In this document: piece by piece, positions 54,467 through 62,663 of the stretch
Layout: every line of letters begins with the position of its first letter
Position numbering within the stretch: the stretch's first letter is position 1
NCBI RefSeq assembly: GCF_001424385.1
Contig: NZ_LMPO01000001.1
Location: 60,014 to 124,013, forward strand
Length of the DNA: 64,000 bases
Direction: 5' to 3'
DNA from: Curtobacterium sp. Leaf183
GTDB lineage: Bacteria > Actinomycetota > Actinomycetes > Actinomycetales > Microbacteriaceae
Program-made: the position numbers and the translations under genes
The notes under the pieces: model-generated
What the model was told of the DNA's origin: nothing
Databases searched by the model: none
The model's input: the letters and a program-made list of their open reading frames with translations, nothing else

Positions 54467-55422
54467 CCCGCACCGGTCGCGCCGCCCTCGGTGTCCTCGC
54501 CGCGGGCGCCGCTGCCGGCACCGCCGCGGCGGCGTGGGGAACGCTCGTCGAACGCCGCCGTTTCGGCATCCGGTGGGAGACCGTTCCGGTCCTGCCGCCG
54601 GGGTCACGTGACGTCGTCGTGCTGCACCTGTCCGACATCCACATGGCGCCGTGGCAGGCCGACAAGCAGCAGTGGCTCCGTGACCTGAGCTTGGTCGAGC
54701 CGGACTTCATCGTGAACACCGGCGACAACCTGGGGCACGCGACGGCCAACGCTGCGGTCGAGTACGCCCTCGAGCCGTTCCGGGGCGTCCCGGGGGCGTT
54801 CGTGTACGGCTCGAACGACTTCTTCGGACCCTCCCCGCGCAACCCGCTGCGCTACTTCAGCGGGCCGAGTGCCATGCACGCGAAGGCGACCCCAGTCGAC
54901 CTCGACGTCGAACGGCAGACGGCGTTCTTCGAGTCCCTCGGGTGGCTCGACCTCAACGACCACGCCCGCGCCATCGAGGTCCGGGGATCCCGGTTCGAAC
55001 TGTTCGGCACCTCCGATGCGCACCGCGACTGGGACCGGCTCGACCTGCTCCCCACCAACGTCGACGAGATGCGTGGCGAGGTCCCCTGGTCCGAGGACGA
55101 GGACGGCCCCACACCGGTGTCGATCGGCGTCACGCACGCGCCCTACCGCCGTGTGCTCGACGCCTTCGTCACGCAGGGCGCCGACATCGTGTTCGCCGGC
55201 CACACCCACGGTGGCCAGGTGGCGGTCCCGGGTGTCGGCGCACTCGTGACCAACTGCGACCTCCCCCGCGAGTACGCCAGCGGCCTGCACCGGTGGCAGA
55301 ACAAGACGCACTGGTCGTGGCTCGAGGTCTCGGCGGGGCTCGGCACCTCGATCTACGCACCGGTGCGGTTCGCCGTGCGCCCTGAGGCCGTCGTCGTGAC
55401 GCTGACAGCGCGCACCGCCTGA
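54463..55422 (+). CDS. metallophosphoesterase, probably membrane-anchored
   Basis: 319 residues. One N-terminal hydrophobic segment (GRAALGVLAAGAAAGTAAAAW), then a calcineurin-like fold: DIH (LSDIHMAP), GD (NTGDNLG), GSND in place of GNH(D/E), H in GVTHAPYRR and GHTHGG. The GTG overlaps the PBP stop, and the same PBP-esterase pair occurs as Rv3682-Rv3683 in M. tuberculosis, which suggests a role in wall metabolism, for example hydrolysing lipid-linked or UDP-linked precursors (inference). Confidence 0.88.
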   Translation: MTRTGRAALGVLAAGAAAGTAAAAWGTLVERRRFGIRWETVPVLPPGSRDVVVLHLSDIHMAPWQADKQQWLRDLSLVEPDFIVNTGDNLGHATANAAVEYALEPFRGVPGAFVYGSNDFFGPSPRNPLRYFSGPSAMHAKATPVDLDVERQTAFFESLGWLDLNDHARAIEVRGSRFELFGTSDAHRDWDRLDLLPTNVDEMRGEVPWSEDEDGPTPVSIGVTHAPYRRVLDAFVTQGADIVFAGHTHGGQVAVPGVGALVTNCDLPREYASGLHRWQNKTHWSWLEVSAGLGTSIYAPVRFAVRPEAVVVTLTARTA

Positions 55423-55480
55423 CCGCCCGGTCCCGCCTGACGGGCCGTTCGGGTGGTCGTGAGCACCCTCGATCATCCGC

Positions 55481-55486
55481 TAGACT
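55481..55486 (+). promoter_or_regulatory. -10 box of tRNA-Pro
   Basis: TAGACT, 35 bases before the mature tRNA. Confidence 0.5.
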
Positions 55487-55521
55487 GCTTCAGGTCGCTC
55501 CACGGAACGGCCAACACACCG

Positions 55522-55596
<75 letters not shown>

Positions 55597-55600
55597 ACAC

Positions 55601-55632
55601 GAAGGCCCGGATCCACCTGGATCCGGGCCTTC
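55601..55632 (+). terminator. terminator after tRNA-Pro
   Basis: Fourteen-base-pair perfect stem GAAGGCCCGGATCC / GGATCCGGGCCTTC with an ACCT loop, six bases after the tRNA. Confidence 0.85.
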
Positions 55633-55725
55633 TGCCATGTCCGCACGCCCCCGTGTGTGTCCTCCGACACAGGGCACCCGAGCCGAGGCCGCAGTGCTCC
55701 GCTCCCCCGTTACCCTGGCTGGGCC

Positions 55726-56751
55726 ATGGAGATCCCCGAGCCCCTCGCCCCTGTCCTGCAGCGCATCGCCGCGACGTCGCCCGAGCTCGGGGACGACCCC
55801 GTGATGGCCGCGAGCTTGTACGAGAACGTCACGTCGATGCTCGCCGATGCACACCGGCACTACGCCGACGGGCTCGAGGCCTCGGTCACGGGCGACCAGC
55901 TGCTCGCGGACGAACACCTGGCGACGGGCGCCCTGCACGCCGAGCGGATGCAGCACCCCGCCGGTGCCATGCTCGCCGCCGAGGTGCTGTTCGACGAGTA
56001 CCTGCCGGTGTTCGTCGACGAGGTCGGCGCCGAGACCCCGGCCGAGCTGCTCCGCGCCGCCAGGGCGCTCCACGCGGGCATCTGGCGGCGCTTCCCCGCC
56101 GGGGCCGTCGCCTACACCGAGGCGCTGCGCCAGCGCGTCACGACCGCGAACCTGGACTCCCGCGCGCACATCGCCCGTGACCTGCACGACCGGGTCGCCC
56201 ACGGCATCCTCGCCGGGCTGCAGCGCATCGACCTGGCCCTGCTCACCGATCCCCCGGCGCCGGAGCGGACGGCGCAGCTCGAGGCCGCGGCCACCCAGCT
56301 CCGGCGTGCCCTCGGCGACGTGCAGAACCTGGCGGTCGCCCTGCACGCCCGCGTCGGCGACGACCTGCTCGACGCGGCACTCGCGCGGCACACCGCCGAC
56401 CTGTTCCCCGACACGGAGCGCGTGACGATCTCCTCACACGGCACGCCGAGCGTGCTCGTCAACTGGCGGGCAGAAGAGGCACTGACGATCCTGCTCGAGG
56501 CGCTCACGAACTGGTGGAAGCACGCGCGCGACGCTGCCGTCCGCGTCGTGTTCACCTGGAGCGACGACGCCGTCACCGTCACGGTGGACGACGAAGGCCC
56601 CGGCTTCGACCAGGACGTGCTCGCCCAGGGACGGCTCGGGCAGTCGACGATGCGCGAGCGCGCGGCCCTGATCGGCGCACGGCTCGACGTCCGGAGCGCG
56701 CCGGGCGCCGGCACCACCGTCACGCTCGTGGTCCCGCAGGGCGCACTGTGA
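55726..56751 (+). CDS. soluble sensor histidine kinase (NarL/LiaS type)
   Basis: 341 residues, no transmembrane helix. N-terminal all-helical region of about 135 residues, then HisKA_3 with phospho-acceptor H154 in IARDLHDRVAHG and a HATPase domain (EALTNWWKHA as N-box, DDEGPGFD as G1). It probably senses a cytosolic or protein signal. Stop overlaps the start of the response regulator (GTGA). ATG 55726 follows a TACCCT box by nine bases, so the leader is very short. Confidence 0.9.
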   Translation: MEIPEPLAPVLQRIAATSPELGDDPVMAASLYENVTSMLADAHRHYADGLEASVTGDQLLADEHLATGALHAERMQHPAGAMLAAEVLFDEYLPVFVDEVGAETPAELLRAARALHAGIWRRFPAGAVAYTEALRQRVTTANLDSRAHIARDLHDRVAHGILAGLQRIDLALLTDPPAPERTAQLEAAATQLRRALGDVQNLAVALHARVGDDLLDAALARHTADLFPDTERVTISSHGTPSVLVNWRAEEALTILLEALTNWWKHARDAAVRVVFTWSDDAVTVTVDDEGPGFDQDVLAQGRLGQSTMRERAALIGARLDVRSAPGAGTTVTLVVPQGAL

Positions 56752-57371
56752 CCACCGGGGTGACCCACGTCGCGATCGTCGACGACCACCGCCTCTTCCG
56801 CGAGGGCCTGGCGACGCTGCTCGCCGCCGTGCCCACGATCCGTGTCGTCGCGCACGGGGAACGACCGTCCGACGTGCTCGACGGGCTCGAGGTCGCCGCC
56901 GTCGACGTGCTGCTGCTCGACGTCGAGCTCGACGGGCCCCCGGCACGCACGACCATCGCGACCGTCCGGCGGAACCACCCGCAGATCGCCGTCGTGGTCC
57001 TGACAATGCACCGGGACGCCGTACTACGACGGGCGCTGCTCGACGCCGGTGCGGTGGACTTCGTCACCAAGGACACCCCGAGCCGCGAACTCGTCGAGCG
57101 CATCGTCCGCGCCGGCACGCACCCCGGCGGGCCGGTCACCTTCCCCGTCGACGTGGTCACGGACGCGCGGGCGGGCTCACCGCTCAGCGACCGCGAGGTC
57201 GAGGTCCTCCGCCTCATCGCGGCGGCACGCTCGAACGCCGAGATCGCAGCCGACCTCGGCCTGGCGGTCGGGACGGTGAAGCGCCACGTCTACAACGTGT
57301 TCCGGAAGCTCGACGTCACCAGCCGGGTGGGAGCCGTGGCGACGGCCACGCGACTCGGCCTGCTCAGCTGA
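56748..57371 (+). CDS. NarL/FixJ-family response regulator
   Basis: 207 residues. Receiver domain with DD at 12-13, phospho-acceptor D58 (LLLDVEL) and K at 107-108 region (VTKDT); C-terminal LuxR HTH (LSDREVEVLRLIAAARSNAEIAADLGLAVGTVKRHVYNVFRKL). Partner of the kinase encoded immediately upstream; targets unknown. Confidence 0.92.
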   Translation: MTTGVTHVAIVDDHRLFREGLATLLAAVPTIRVVAHGERPSDVLDGLEVAAVDVLLLDVELDGPPARTTIATVRRNHPQIAVVVLTMHRDAVLRRALLDAGAVDFVTKDTPSRELVERIVRAGTHPGGPVTFPVDVVTDARAGSPLSDREVEVLRLIAAARSNAEIAADLGLAVGTVKRHVYNVFRKLDVTSRVGAVATATRLGLLS

Positions 57372-57421
57372 CCCGAGCCTCCAGGCCGGATCGCCGAACC
57401 GACGGCGGGACGGCGCGACGG

Positions 57422-57483
57422 CGCACAACCGGGACCCGCTCGCACCACGCGATCCCCTGGTTCGAGCGGGTCCCGGTTGTGCG
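57422..57483. terminator. 21-base-pair perfect hairpin after the response regulator
   Basis: CGCACAACCGGGACCCGCTCG (57422-57442) against its exact complement (57463-57483), loop of 20 bases. Between convergent genes, so a likely two-way terminator. Confidence 0.8.
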
Positions 57484-57504
57484 AATCCGATCCGAACCGT
57501 GCGT

Positions 57505-57556
57505 CAGCCGCCTGCGCCAGCCGCCTGCGCCAGCCGCCTGCGCCGGCCGCTTGCGT
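57505..57556. repeat. 13-base tandem repeat next to the LLM gene
   Basis: CAGCCGCCTGCGC three times (57505, 57518, 57531) and a fourth diverged unit to 57556, ending at the stop codon of the flavin oxidoreductase gene. Confidence 0.8.
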
Positions 57557-58593
57557 CAGGCAGCGACGGCGGACCGGACCAGACGAGCCTCGCGGTGCAG
57601 CGCCGCGACGACGTCGAGGGCCTGGTGCCGGTAGCGCGCCTGGGCGGCACCGGGGGCGACGATGACGCCGTTCGCACCCGTCGACTCGAGCAGGGCGTTG
57701 AGCTTGTCCGCCACCTGGTCCGCGGTGCCGTAGGCCTGTCGCTCGGTGCGCGCAGCGATGAAGCGGCGCTCGAGGTCGCTGAACTCGTAGGCACGGGCCT
57801 CGTCCATCGACACCGGCTCGGGCTTGGTGCCCTGTCGCATCCGGATGAACGAGATCATCCCGGGGGCGCTCTGCTCCTCGACGACCCGGGGGTCCTCGTC
57901 GGTGACGACCTGCACGCCGATCAGGGCGTTCGGCTCGGAGCGGAAGCGCGACGGGCGGAAGGACTCGCGGTAGAGGGCCAGCGCCGCCTCGGTGTTGTCC
58001 GACGCGAAGTGGTGCGCGAACGCGAACGAGATGCCGAGCGCACCGGCGACCTGCGCGCTGTACCCGGACGAACCGAGCAGCCAGAACTCGGGGACGTCCC
58101 CGTAGCCGGGGACCGCGCGGATGCGCGAGAGCGGGTTCTCCGCGTCCATGCCCGTGAAGAAGCCGATCAGGTCGGCCAGGCGCTGGGGGAAGTCGTCCAC
58201 GTCGAGCCGGTCGGTGCGCCGCAGCGCCATCGCCGTCGCACCGTCCGTGCCGGGCGCACGGCCCAGACCGAGGTCGACGCGGTCGCCGTACAGCGCGCGC
58301 AGGGTGCCGAACTGCTCAGCGATCACCAGCGGCGCGTGGTTCGGCAGCATGACCCCGCCCGACCCGATGCGGATCGTGCTCGTGGCGGCGCCGACGGCGC
58401 TCAGCAGGACCGCGGGTGCCGACGAGGTGATGCCGGGCATCCCGTGGTGCTCGGCGACCCAGAAGCGCTCGTAGCCGGCCTGCTCCGCGTGCACCGCCAT
58501 GTCGACGGAGCCCTGCAGGGCGTCGGTGTTGGTCTGGCCGTACTCGCGGGTGGCCAGGTCGAGGACGGACAGGTGCACGGAAGCGTCGCTCAT
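57556..58593 (-). CDS. LLM-class flavin-dependent oxidoreductase
   Basis: 345 residues, luciferase-like monooxygenase of the MsnO8-related type. Pattern [15 protein letters not shown] and [44 protein letters not shown] is diagnostic; FMN-dependent oxidation of an unknown substrate. ATG 58593-58591 chosen where the conserved LSVLDLA begins; it has only a weak Shine-Dalgarno. Monocistronic. Confidence 0.9.
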   Translation of the reverse strand: MSDASVHLSVLDLATREYGQTNTDALQGSVDMAVHAEQAGYERFWVAEHHGMPGITSSAPAVLLSAVGAATSTIRIGSGGVMLPNHAPLVIAEQFGTLRALYGDRVDLGLGRAPGTDGATAMALRRTDRLDVDDFPQRLADLIGFFTGMDAENPLSRIRAVPGYGDVPEFWLLGSSGYSAQVAGALGISFAFAHHFASDNTEAALALYRESFRPSRFRSEPNALIGVQVVTDEDPRVVEEQSAPGMISFIRMRQGTKPEPVSMDEARAYEFSDLERRFIAARTERQAYGTADQVADKLNALLESTGANGVIVAPGAAQARYRHQALDVVAALHREARLVRSAVAA

Positions 58594-58640
58594 GTGGTCG
58601 GCAACGCCGCCCGGCACGCGTGCATTCCGAGTCCCCTGCA

Positions 58641-58656
58641 CCGGACGGGAGGCCCG
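58641..58656. repeat. half copy of the intergenic palindrome
   Basis: CCGGACGGGAGGCCCG, one arm of the palindrome seen complete at 28701. The second arm is missing and is replaced by the start of the 38-base duplication, so this looks like a broken copy. Confidence 0.55.
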
Positions 58657-58666
58657 GGTCGGCTCC

Positions 58667-58742
58667 GTCAGGCCAGGTCGCCGTCGAGTCGGCCGCCGGA
58701 CTCGGTCAGGCCAGGTCGCCGTCGAGTCGACCGCCGGACTCG
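58667..58742. repeat. 38-base tandem duplication of the tdk 3' end
   Basis: Two units (58667-58704, 58705-58742) starting GTCAGGCCAGGTCG and differing at one base. The unit nearest the gene contains the tdk stop and last codons; the other is a non-coding copy behind it. Confidence 0.88.
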
Positions 58743-59338
58743 GTCAGGTAGCAGTTCGCGCAGAGCGACTCGTACTCGACGTCGACGCCGTCGATCGCGA
58801 CCTGGGACCCGTCGAACACGAACCGCCCGTCGACCTTGCGGGCGTTGAAGACCGCCTTGCGGCCGCACCGGCAGATCGTCTTGAGCTCTTCGAGGGAGTG
58901 CGCGAGCTCGAGGAGTCGCCGGCTGCCGGGGAAGGCCTCCGTGCGGAAGTCGGTGCGGATGCCGTACGCGATCACCGGGACCTCGTCGAGCACAGCGATG
59001 CGCAGCAGGTCGTCCACCTGGCGTGGGGTGAGGAACTGGGCCTCGTCGACCAGGACGCAGCTGACCGCCCGGACCATGCCGTCGAGACGGGGCGACTCCG
59101 GGTCACGCGCACCCGCCGCGCTCACGGCGGCACGGACGTCGTCGTCGGCGGAGAAGACGATGTCGACCATGCGGGTCACCCCGAGTCGCGACACGATCTC
59201 ATGGTCGCCCTTGGTGTCGACGGACGGCTTCGCCAGGAGCACCCGGTGACCGCGTTCCTCGTAGTTGTAGGCGGCCTGCAGGAGTCCCGTGCTCTTGCCG
59301 CTGTTCATCGCGCCGTAGCGGAAGTAGAGCTTCGCCAC
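58706..59338 (-). CDS. tdk: thymidine kinase
   Basis: 210 residues; phosphorylates thymidine in salvage. P-loop [10 protein letters not shown] at residues 8-17, DEAQFL catalytic motif, and the zinc cysteines CRCGRKA and CANC near the end. GTG at 59338-59336 overlaps the stop of the response regulator gene (TAGTG), so a housekeeping salvage enzyme is translated behind a two-component system. The last 12 codons lie in a tandemly duplicated 38-base segment. Confidence 0.93.
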   Translation of the reverse strand: MAKLYFRYGAMNSGKSTGLLQAAYNYEERGHRVLLAKPSVDTKGDHEIVSRLGVTRMVDIVFSADDDVRAAVSAAGARDPESPRLDGMVRAVSCVLVDEAQFLTPRQVDDLLRIAVLDEVPVIAYGIRTDFRTEAFPGSRRLLELAHSLEELKTICRCGRKAVFNARKVDGRFVFDGSQVAIDGVDVEYESLCANCYLTESGGRLDGDLA

Positions 59339-60039
59339 TACGCGAGGAAGCCGTCCTCCGCCGCACGACGGATCAGATCGGACTTCTTCGAGGCAGGGCG
59401 GCCCACCTTGGCGTACTTCTCGCGGACGCGTCGCAGGTAGGTCTTGGCGGTCTCGTACTGCACGTTCATCTGGCTGGCGACCTCGTTCGTCGAGTAGCCC
59501 GACACGTACAGGCGGAGCGCCTCTTCTTCGCCGTGGCTGAGCTTCGGGCGCTGGTGGGCAGCCGCCCCGGTCGGCAACGGACGCCACTCGCGCTGCGGCG
59601 GGGTCTCGCGCGCCACGCCCATGACGTCGCGGGCGACGTCCATCACCTCGCGCATCGGCAGCGACTTCGACAGGAACGCCGCCGCGCCGGCGGCCAGAGC
59701 GCGGTCGCGGGACTCGCGGGTGTCGACGCTCGACAGGACGATGACCTTGGCACCGGCGGCACGGCAGGTGCGGACGCGGGCCTCGATCGAGACGGGTTCC
59801 TTGAGCTGGAAGTCGAGGAACACCAGGTCGGTCGGGAAGCTGTCGCTGTGGACCATCTCGAGCCAGGTGTGCGCGGTCAGTGCCAGGTCGAAGTCGAACG
59901 CGTTGACGGCGATCCAGCTCGACAGGCTGTCCAGCAGCACTTCGTGGTCGTCGAGGATGGCCAGACGCACCCGGCGGGAGCCCGGGTTCGGCAGGGCGGG
60001 AGTGCCCTCCGTCAGCCTGTTCGGGTCAGTGCTGGTCAT
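59338..60039 (-). CDS. LuxR-type response regulator
   Basis: 233 residues. Receiver domain: DD at 30-31, phospho-acceptor D76 (VFLDFQL), K125 (FLSKS). C-terminal LuxR-like HTH at about 167-212 (LSHGEEEALRLYVSGYSTNEVASQMNVQYETAKTYLRRVREKY) is somewhat diverged, and ends with a basic PASKKSDLIRRA tail. ATG 60039-60037 lies 14 bases inside the end of the upstream gene. Output of the kinase operon 58706-62496. Confidence 0.88.
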   Translation of the reverse strand: MTSTDPNRLTEGTPALPNPGSRRVRLAILDDHEVLLDSLSSWIAVNAFDFDLALTAHTWLEMVHSDSFPTDLVFLDFQLKEPVSIEARVRTCRAAGAKVIVLSSVDTRESRDRALAAGAAAFLSKSLPMREVMDVARDVMGVARETPPQREWRPLPTGAAAHQRPKLSHGEEEALRLYVSGYSTNEVASQMNVQYETAKTYLRRVREKYAKVGRPASKKSDLIRRAAEDGFLA

Positions 60040-61294
60040 AGGAGAACCTTAGTGCGAGGGAAGAGGGACGGACGGCGACGTCGAGGTCCGGGAACGTGAC
60101 CCGGAGGACGGCGAAGTAGGGGTCGAAGGTGCGGTGGATGCCGACGTCGGTGTCGGCCACGTCCACGTCGAGCGAGACGAGCACGCGGTTCGTCGGCGGG
60201 TCCTGATCGCCGCGGGCGTCGGCGGTGCGGCGGTCGGCTGCACGACGGACCGTGGCGTGGAAGCCGGCGGGGTCGACGGTCGGGGCGCCGAGGACCGCTC
60301 GGACCACGGTCCGGACGACGGTGCGCTGGTCGGTGTCGAGCGTGGCGATGAGCCCGTCCGGGTCGTCGACGACAGCGCGTGCTCCGCCGTGGGCACGGAC
60401 GGCCTGCTCGAACCAGGTGCGGTCGGCGTCGGCGACCATCGCACGACGGATGCCGTCTGCGATCGCCCGTGCTCGGGCGCGGTCGGCGTCCGTGATGGTC
60501 TCGCGGGTCCGGAGTTCGGCGAAGAACGGCCCGACGTCGCGCGCGAGGATCGTCGACCGGTCCTCTTCCACGCTGGCGGCGATCCCGTCCCGCTCGGCAC
60601 GCTCGACCGAGTACGAGCCCGCGCGGATCTGCACGCGCTCGGCCAGCCCGCCGAAGGTCCACGCGAAGACCCCGGCGGCCGCGGTCAGCACGAGCGTCGG
60701 CGCGGCCGCCAGGAACGCCGACACGGACACCGGCACACCGTGCGGGAACACCGTCGCGGCGGTCCCCCACGCGGCCGCGTCGACGAGGGCCAGGACCAGG
60801 CCGCCGATCACCAGGTCGGCCCAGGGGCGGTACGGCGCCGCCATCACGATGCCCGTCGCGGTGAGCAGGGACATGAAGTCGTTGAGCGCGCTGCGGTCGG
60901 GTCCCCACTGTGCCGCGACGCTGGTGACGGCGGCGACGGCGAGCAGCACGACGTGCAGGGCGAACGCCCACCGCGGGAAGGGCGCGCGGAAGGGACTCGA
61001 CGCCACGAGGACGACCGCGGCCGACGCGGCGAGCAGCAGGACCGTCATCGCGCTCAGCGTGGGGCTGCCCGCGACGTCGCGGTCGAAGACCGAGGTCAGG
61101 ATCGCCCAGAGGACACCGGCGGCACCGAGGACGACGGCGAGCGGGCGCGACCCCATGGCGCCGAGCGGGTCGTACTGCTGGGCGGTGCGTCCGGTCCCAC
61201 CGTCCAGGGGTCGACGCGGCACGGCACGGCGTGGGCGCCGTGTGGCGTCCCGACGCTGTCGCGGCCCGGACGGCACCGCAAGGCGAGCGTTCAC
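60026..61294 (-). CDS. six-helix membrane protein, degenerate histidine-kinase-like
   Basis: 422 residues, family not recognised. A basic head of about 45 residues, six transmembrane helices (about 55-215), then a cytosolic part. At residue 247 STILARDVGPFFAEL aligns by eye with SAILHDTVLNHLGAI of the kinase encoded just upstream, but the phospho-His is replaced. No N-box or G-box of a HATPase is seen in the rest. The last 60 residues form a beta-rich region ending ALRFSYDQH. GTG start overlaps the kinase stop (GTGA); it overlaps the response regulator by 14 bases. It may be a pseudokinase that modulates the neighbouring kinase. Could also be an unrelated membrane sensor. Confidence 0.6.
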   Translation of the reverse strand: MNARLAVPSGPRQRRDATRRPRRAVPRRPLDGGTGRTAQQYDPLGAMGSRPLAVVLGAAGVLWAILTSVFDRDVAGSPTLSAMTVLLLAASAAVVLVASSPFRAPFPRWAFALHVVLLAVAAVTSVAAQWGPDRSALNDFMSLLTATGIVMAAPYRPWADLVIGGLVLALVDAAAWGTAATVFPHGVPVSVSAFLAAAPTLVLTAAAGVFAWTFGGLAERVQIRAGSYSVERAERDGIAASVEEDRSTILARDVGPFFAELRTRETITDADRARARAIADGIRRAMVADADRTWFEQAVRAHGGARAVVDDPDGLIATLDTDQRTVVRTVVRAVLGAPTVDPAGFHATVRRAADRRTADARGDQDPPTNRVLVSLDVDVADTDVGIHRTFDPYFAVLRVTFPDLDVAVRPSSLALRFSYDQH

Positions 61295-62496
61295 GGAGTG
61301 GCCCCGTCCGCCGCCGCGACGACACCGGTCCGGACCTCGAACGGCACGGTCATCATGACGCTGGTGCCGGTGCCGGGCGACGACCACACCTGGACGTCGC
61401 CACCGACGCGACCGACGCGCTCGCGGACCGAGTTGCGGAGTCCCATGCGGTCCGCCCCGGTCTGCTGCTCGTCGAAGCCGCGCCCGTCGTCGACCACCAT
61501 CACGGTGCAGGCGACGCCGTCGTCGAAGACACTGACCTCGGCGGTGTCCGTGTCGGCGTGCTTGCGGACGTTCGCCAGGCACTGTCCGACCGCTCGGACC
61601 AGGGCGTTCAGTGCGGTGGAGTCGAGTCGGCCCATCGCCGCGGCGTCGCCGGTCACCGTCACGTCGAGCCCCTCGGCGCGTTCCTCGGCGAGCATGTGCT
61701 CGAAGGCGTCGACCGCCGCGCCGGGATCGGTCGGCGGGGACGGTGCCAACCACTCGGACCCCGTGAGCATCGCGACGTCGGCTTCGACGGTCCGTGCCAG
61801 CTGTGCGTCCATCGGTCCGTCGGGGGCGAGCGAGATCGCGCCGAGGTGGTTGAGCACGGTGTCGTGCAGGATCGCCGACGCCTCGAGCTCGACGCCGGCA
61901 CGGTAGGCGGACACGTGTTCTTCGCGGGCGGAGCGCAGGAGTTCGGGCTGCACGCGCTGGGACTGGGCCGTGGTGCGGCTGGCGACGAGCACGATGGCGA
62001 TCACGGACGCCAGGGTGACCCAGGCGAGGACGAGCGGGTGTCCGACACCACCGCTCTGGAACGTGGCGATCGCGGTGGCGAGCCGCCCGACGACGAGCCC
62101 CGCGATCGACCAGAGGACGACACGGCCGGGGACGGCGCCCGCTCCGCCGACCAGGACCAGCGGCACGACGACGAGCGACAGCAGGTACGAGGACACCCAG
62201 GGCACGGGGAGCTCGCGGAGGACGATGACCGAGAACCACCAGGCGCAGGCCCCACCGACGGCCAGGAAGGCCACGGCGGACCGCCACGTGCTGAACTGGA
62301 CGTGGACGCCGATCATCGCCAGCATCGGCAGGACCGCCACGACGGCGGGCACCACGGCCACGCGGGGGTCGTCGATCCGGAACAGCACCAGGGTGATCAC
62401 CGCAGCCACCAGCGACCCGATCGCCGCCGCGTGGAACGCCCGCACGGTCGACCACGCGTTCACTCGCGGAGCGAGGTGCGTGGGGATGCCGAGCAC
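61291..62496 (-). CDS. membrane sensor histidine kinase
   Basis: 401 residues. Six transmembrane helices (about 18-190) with short loops, so no large extracellular sensor; then a HisKA_3-like helix with H211 (AILHDTVLNHLGAIS) and a HATPase with N-box NVRKHADTD and G1 VVDDGRGFDEQQ. GTG 62496-62494 is chosen for GGAAGGA upstream; longer readings run into an intergenic region. First gene of the kinase / degenerate kinase / response regulator / tdk operon. Confidence 0.88.
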   Translation of the reverse strand: MLGIPTHLAPRVNAWSTVRAFHAAAIGSLVAAVITLVLFRIDDPRVAVVPAVVAVLPMLAMIGVHVQFSTWRSAVAFLAVGGACAWWFSVIVLRELPVPWVSSYLLSLVVVPLVLVGGAGAVPGRVVLWSIAGLVVGRLATAIATFQSGGVGHPLVLAWVTLASVIAIVLVASRTTAQSQRVQPELLRSAREEHVSAYRAGVELEASAILHDTVLNHLGAISLAPDGPMDAQLARTVEADVAMLTGSEWLAPSPPTDPGAAVDAFEHMLAEERAEGLDVTVTGDAAAMGRLDSTALNALVRAVGQCLANVRKHADTDTAEVSVFDDGVACTVMVVDDGRGFDEQQTGADRMGLRNSVRERVGRVGGDVQVWSSPGTGTSVMMTVPFEVRTGVVAAADGATP

Positions 62497-62663
62497 GGTG
62501 GATCGTCCTTCCGGGAGCCAGGGAGCGCCGCCCTCGATCCAACCACCACGACGGCGGTCGTGTACCCCGGATCGGGTACCGGGAGACGACTGACTCAATG
62601 GTACCGGCCTCCACTGACGCTCGATGTCCCCCGAACGCGCTCCGCGGCCCGCACTCCGCGACG

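Noticed and set aside
62575..62605. Two GGTACC sites 25 bases apart upstream of the kinase operon as regulator sites
   Set aside because: Six-base palindromes are too short to support without conservation.
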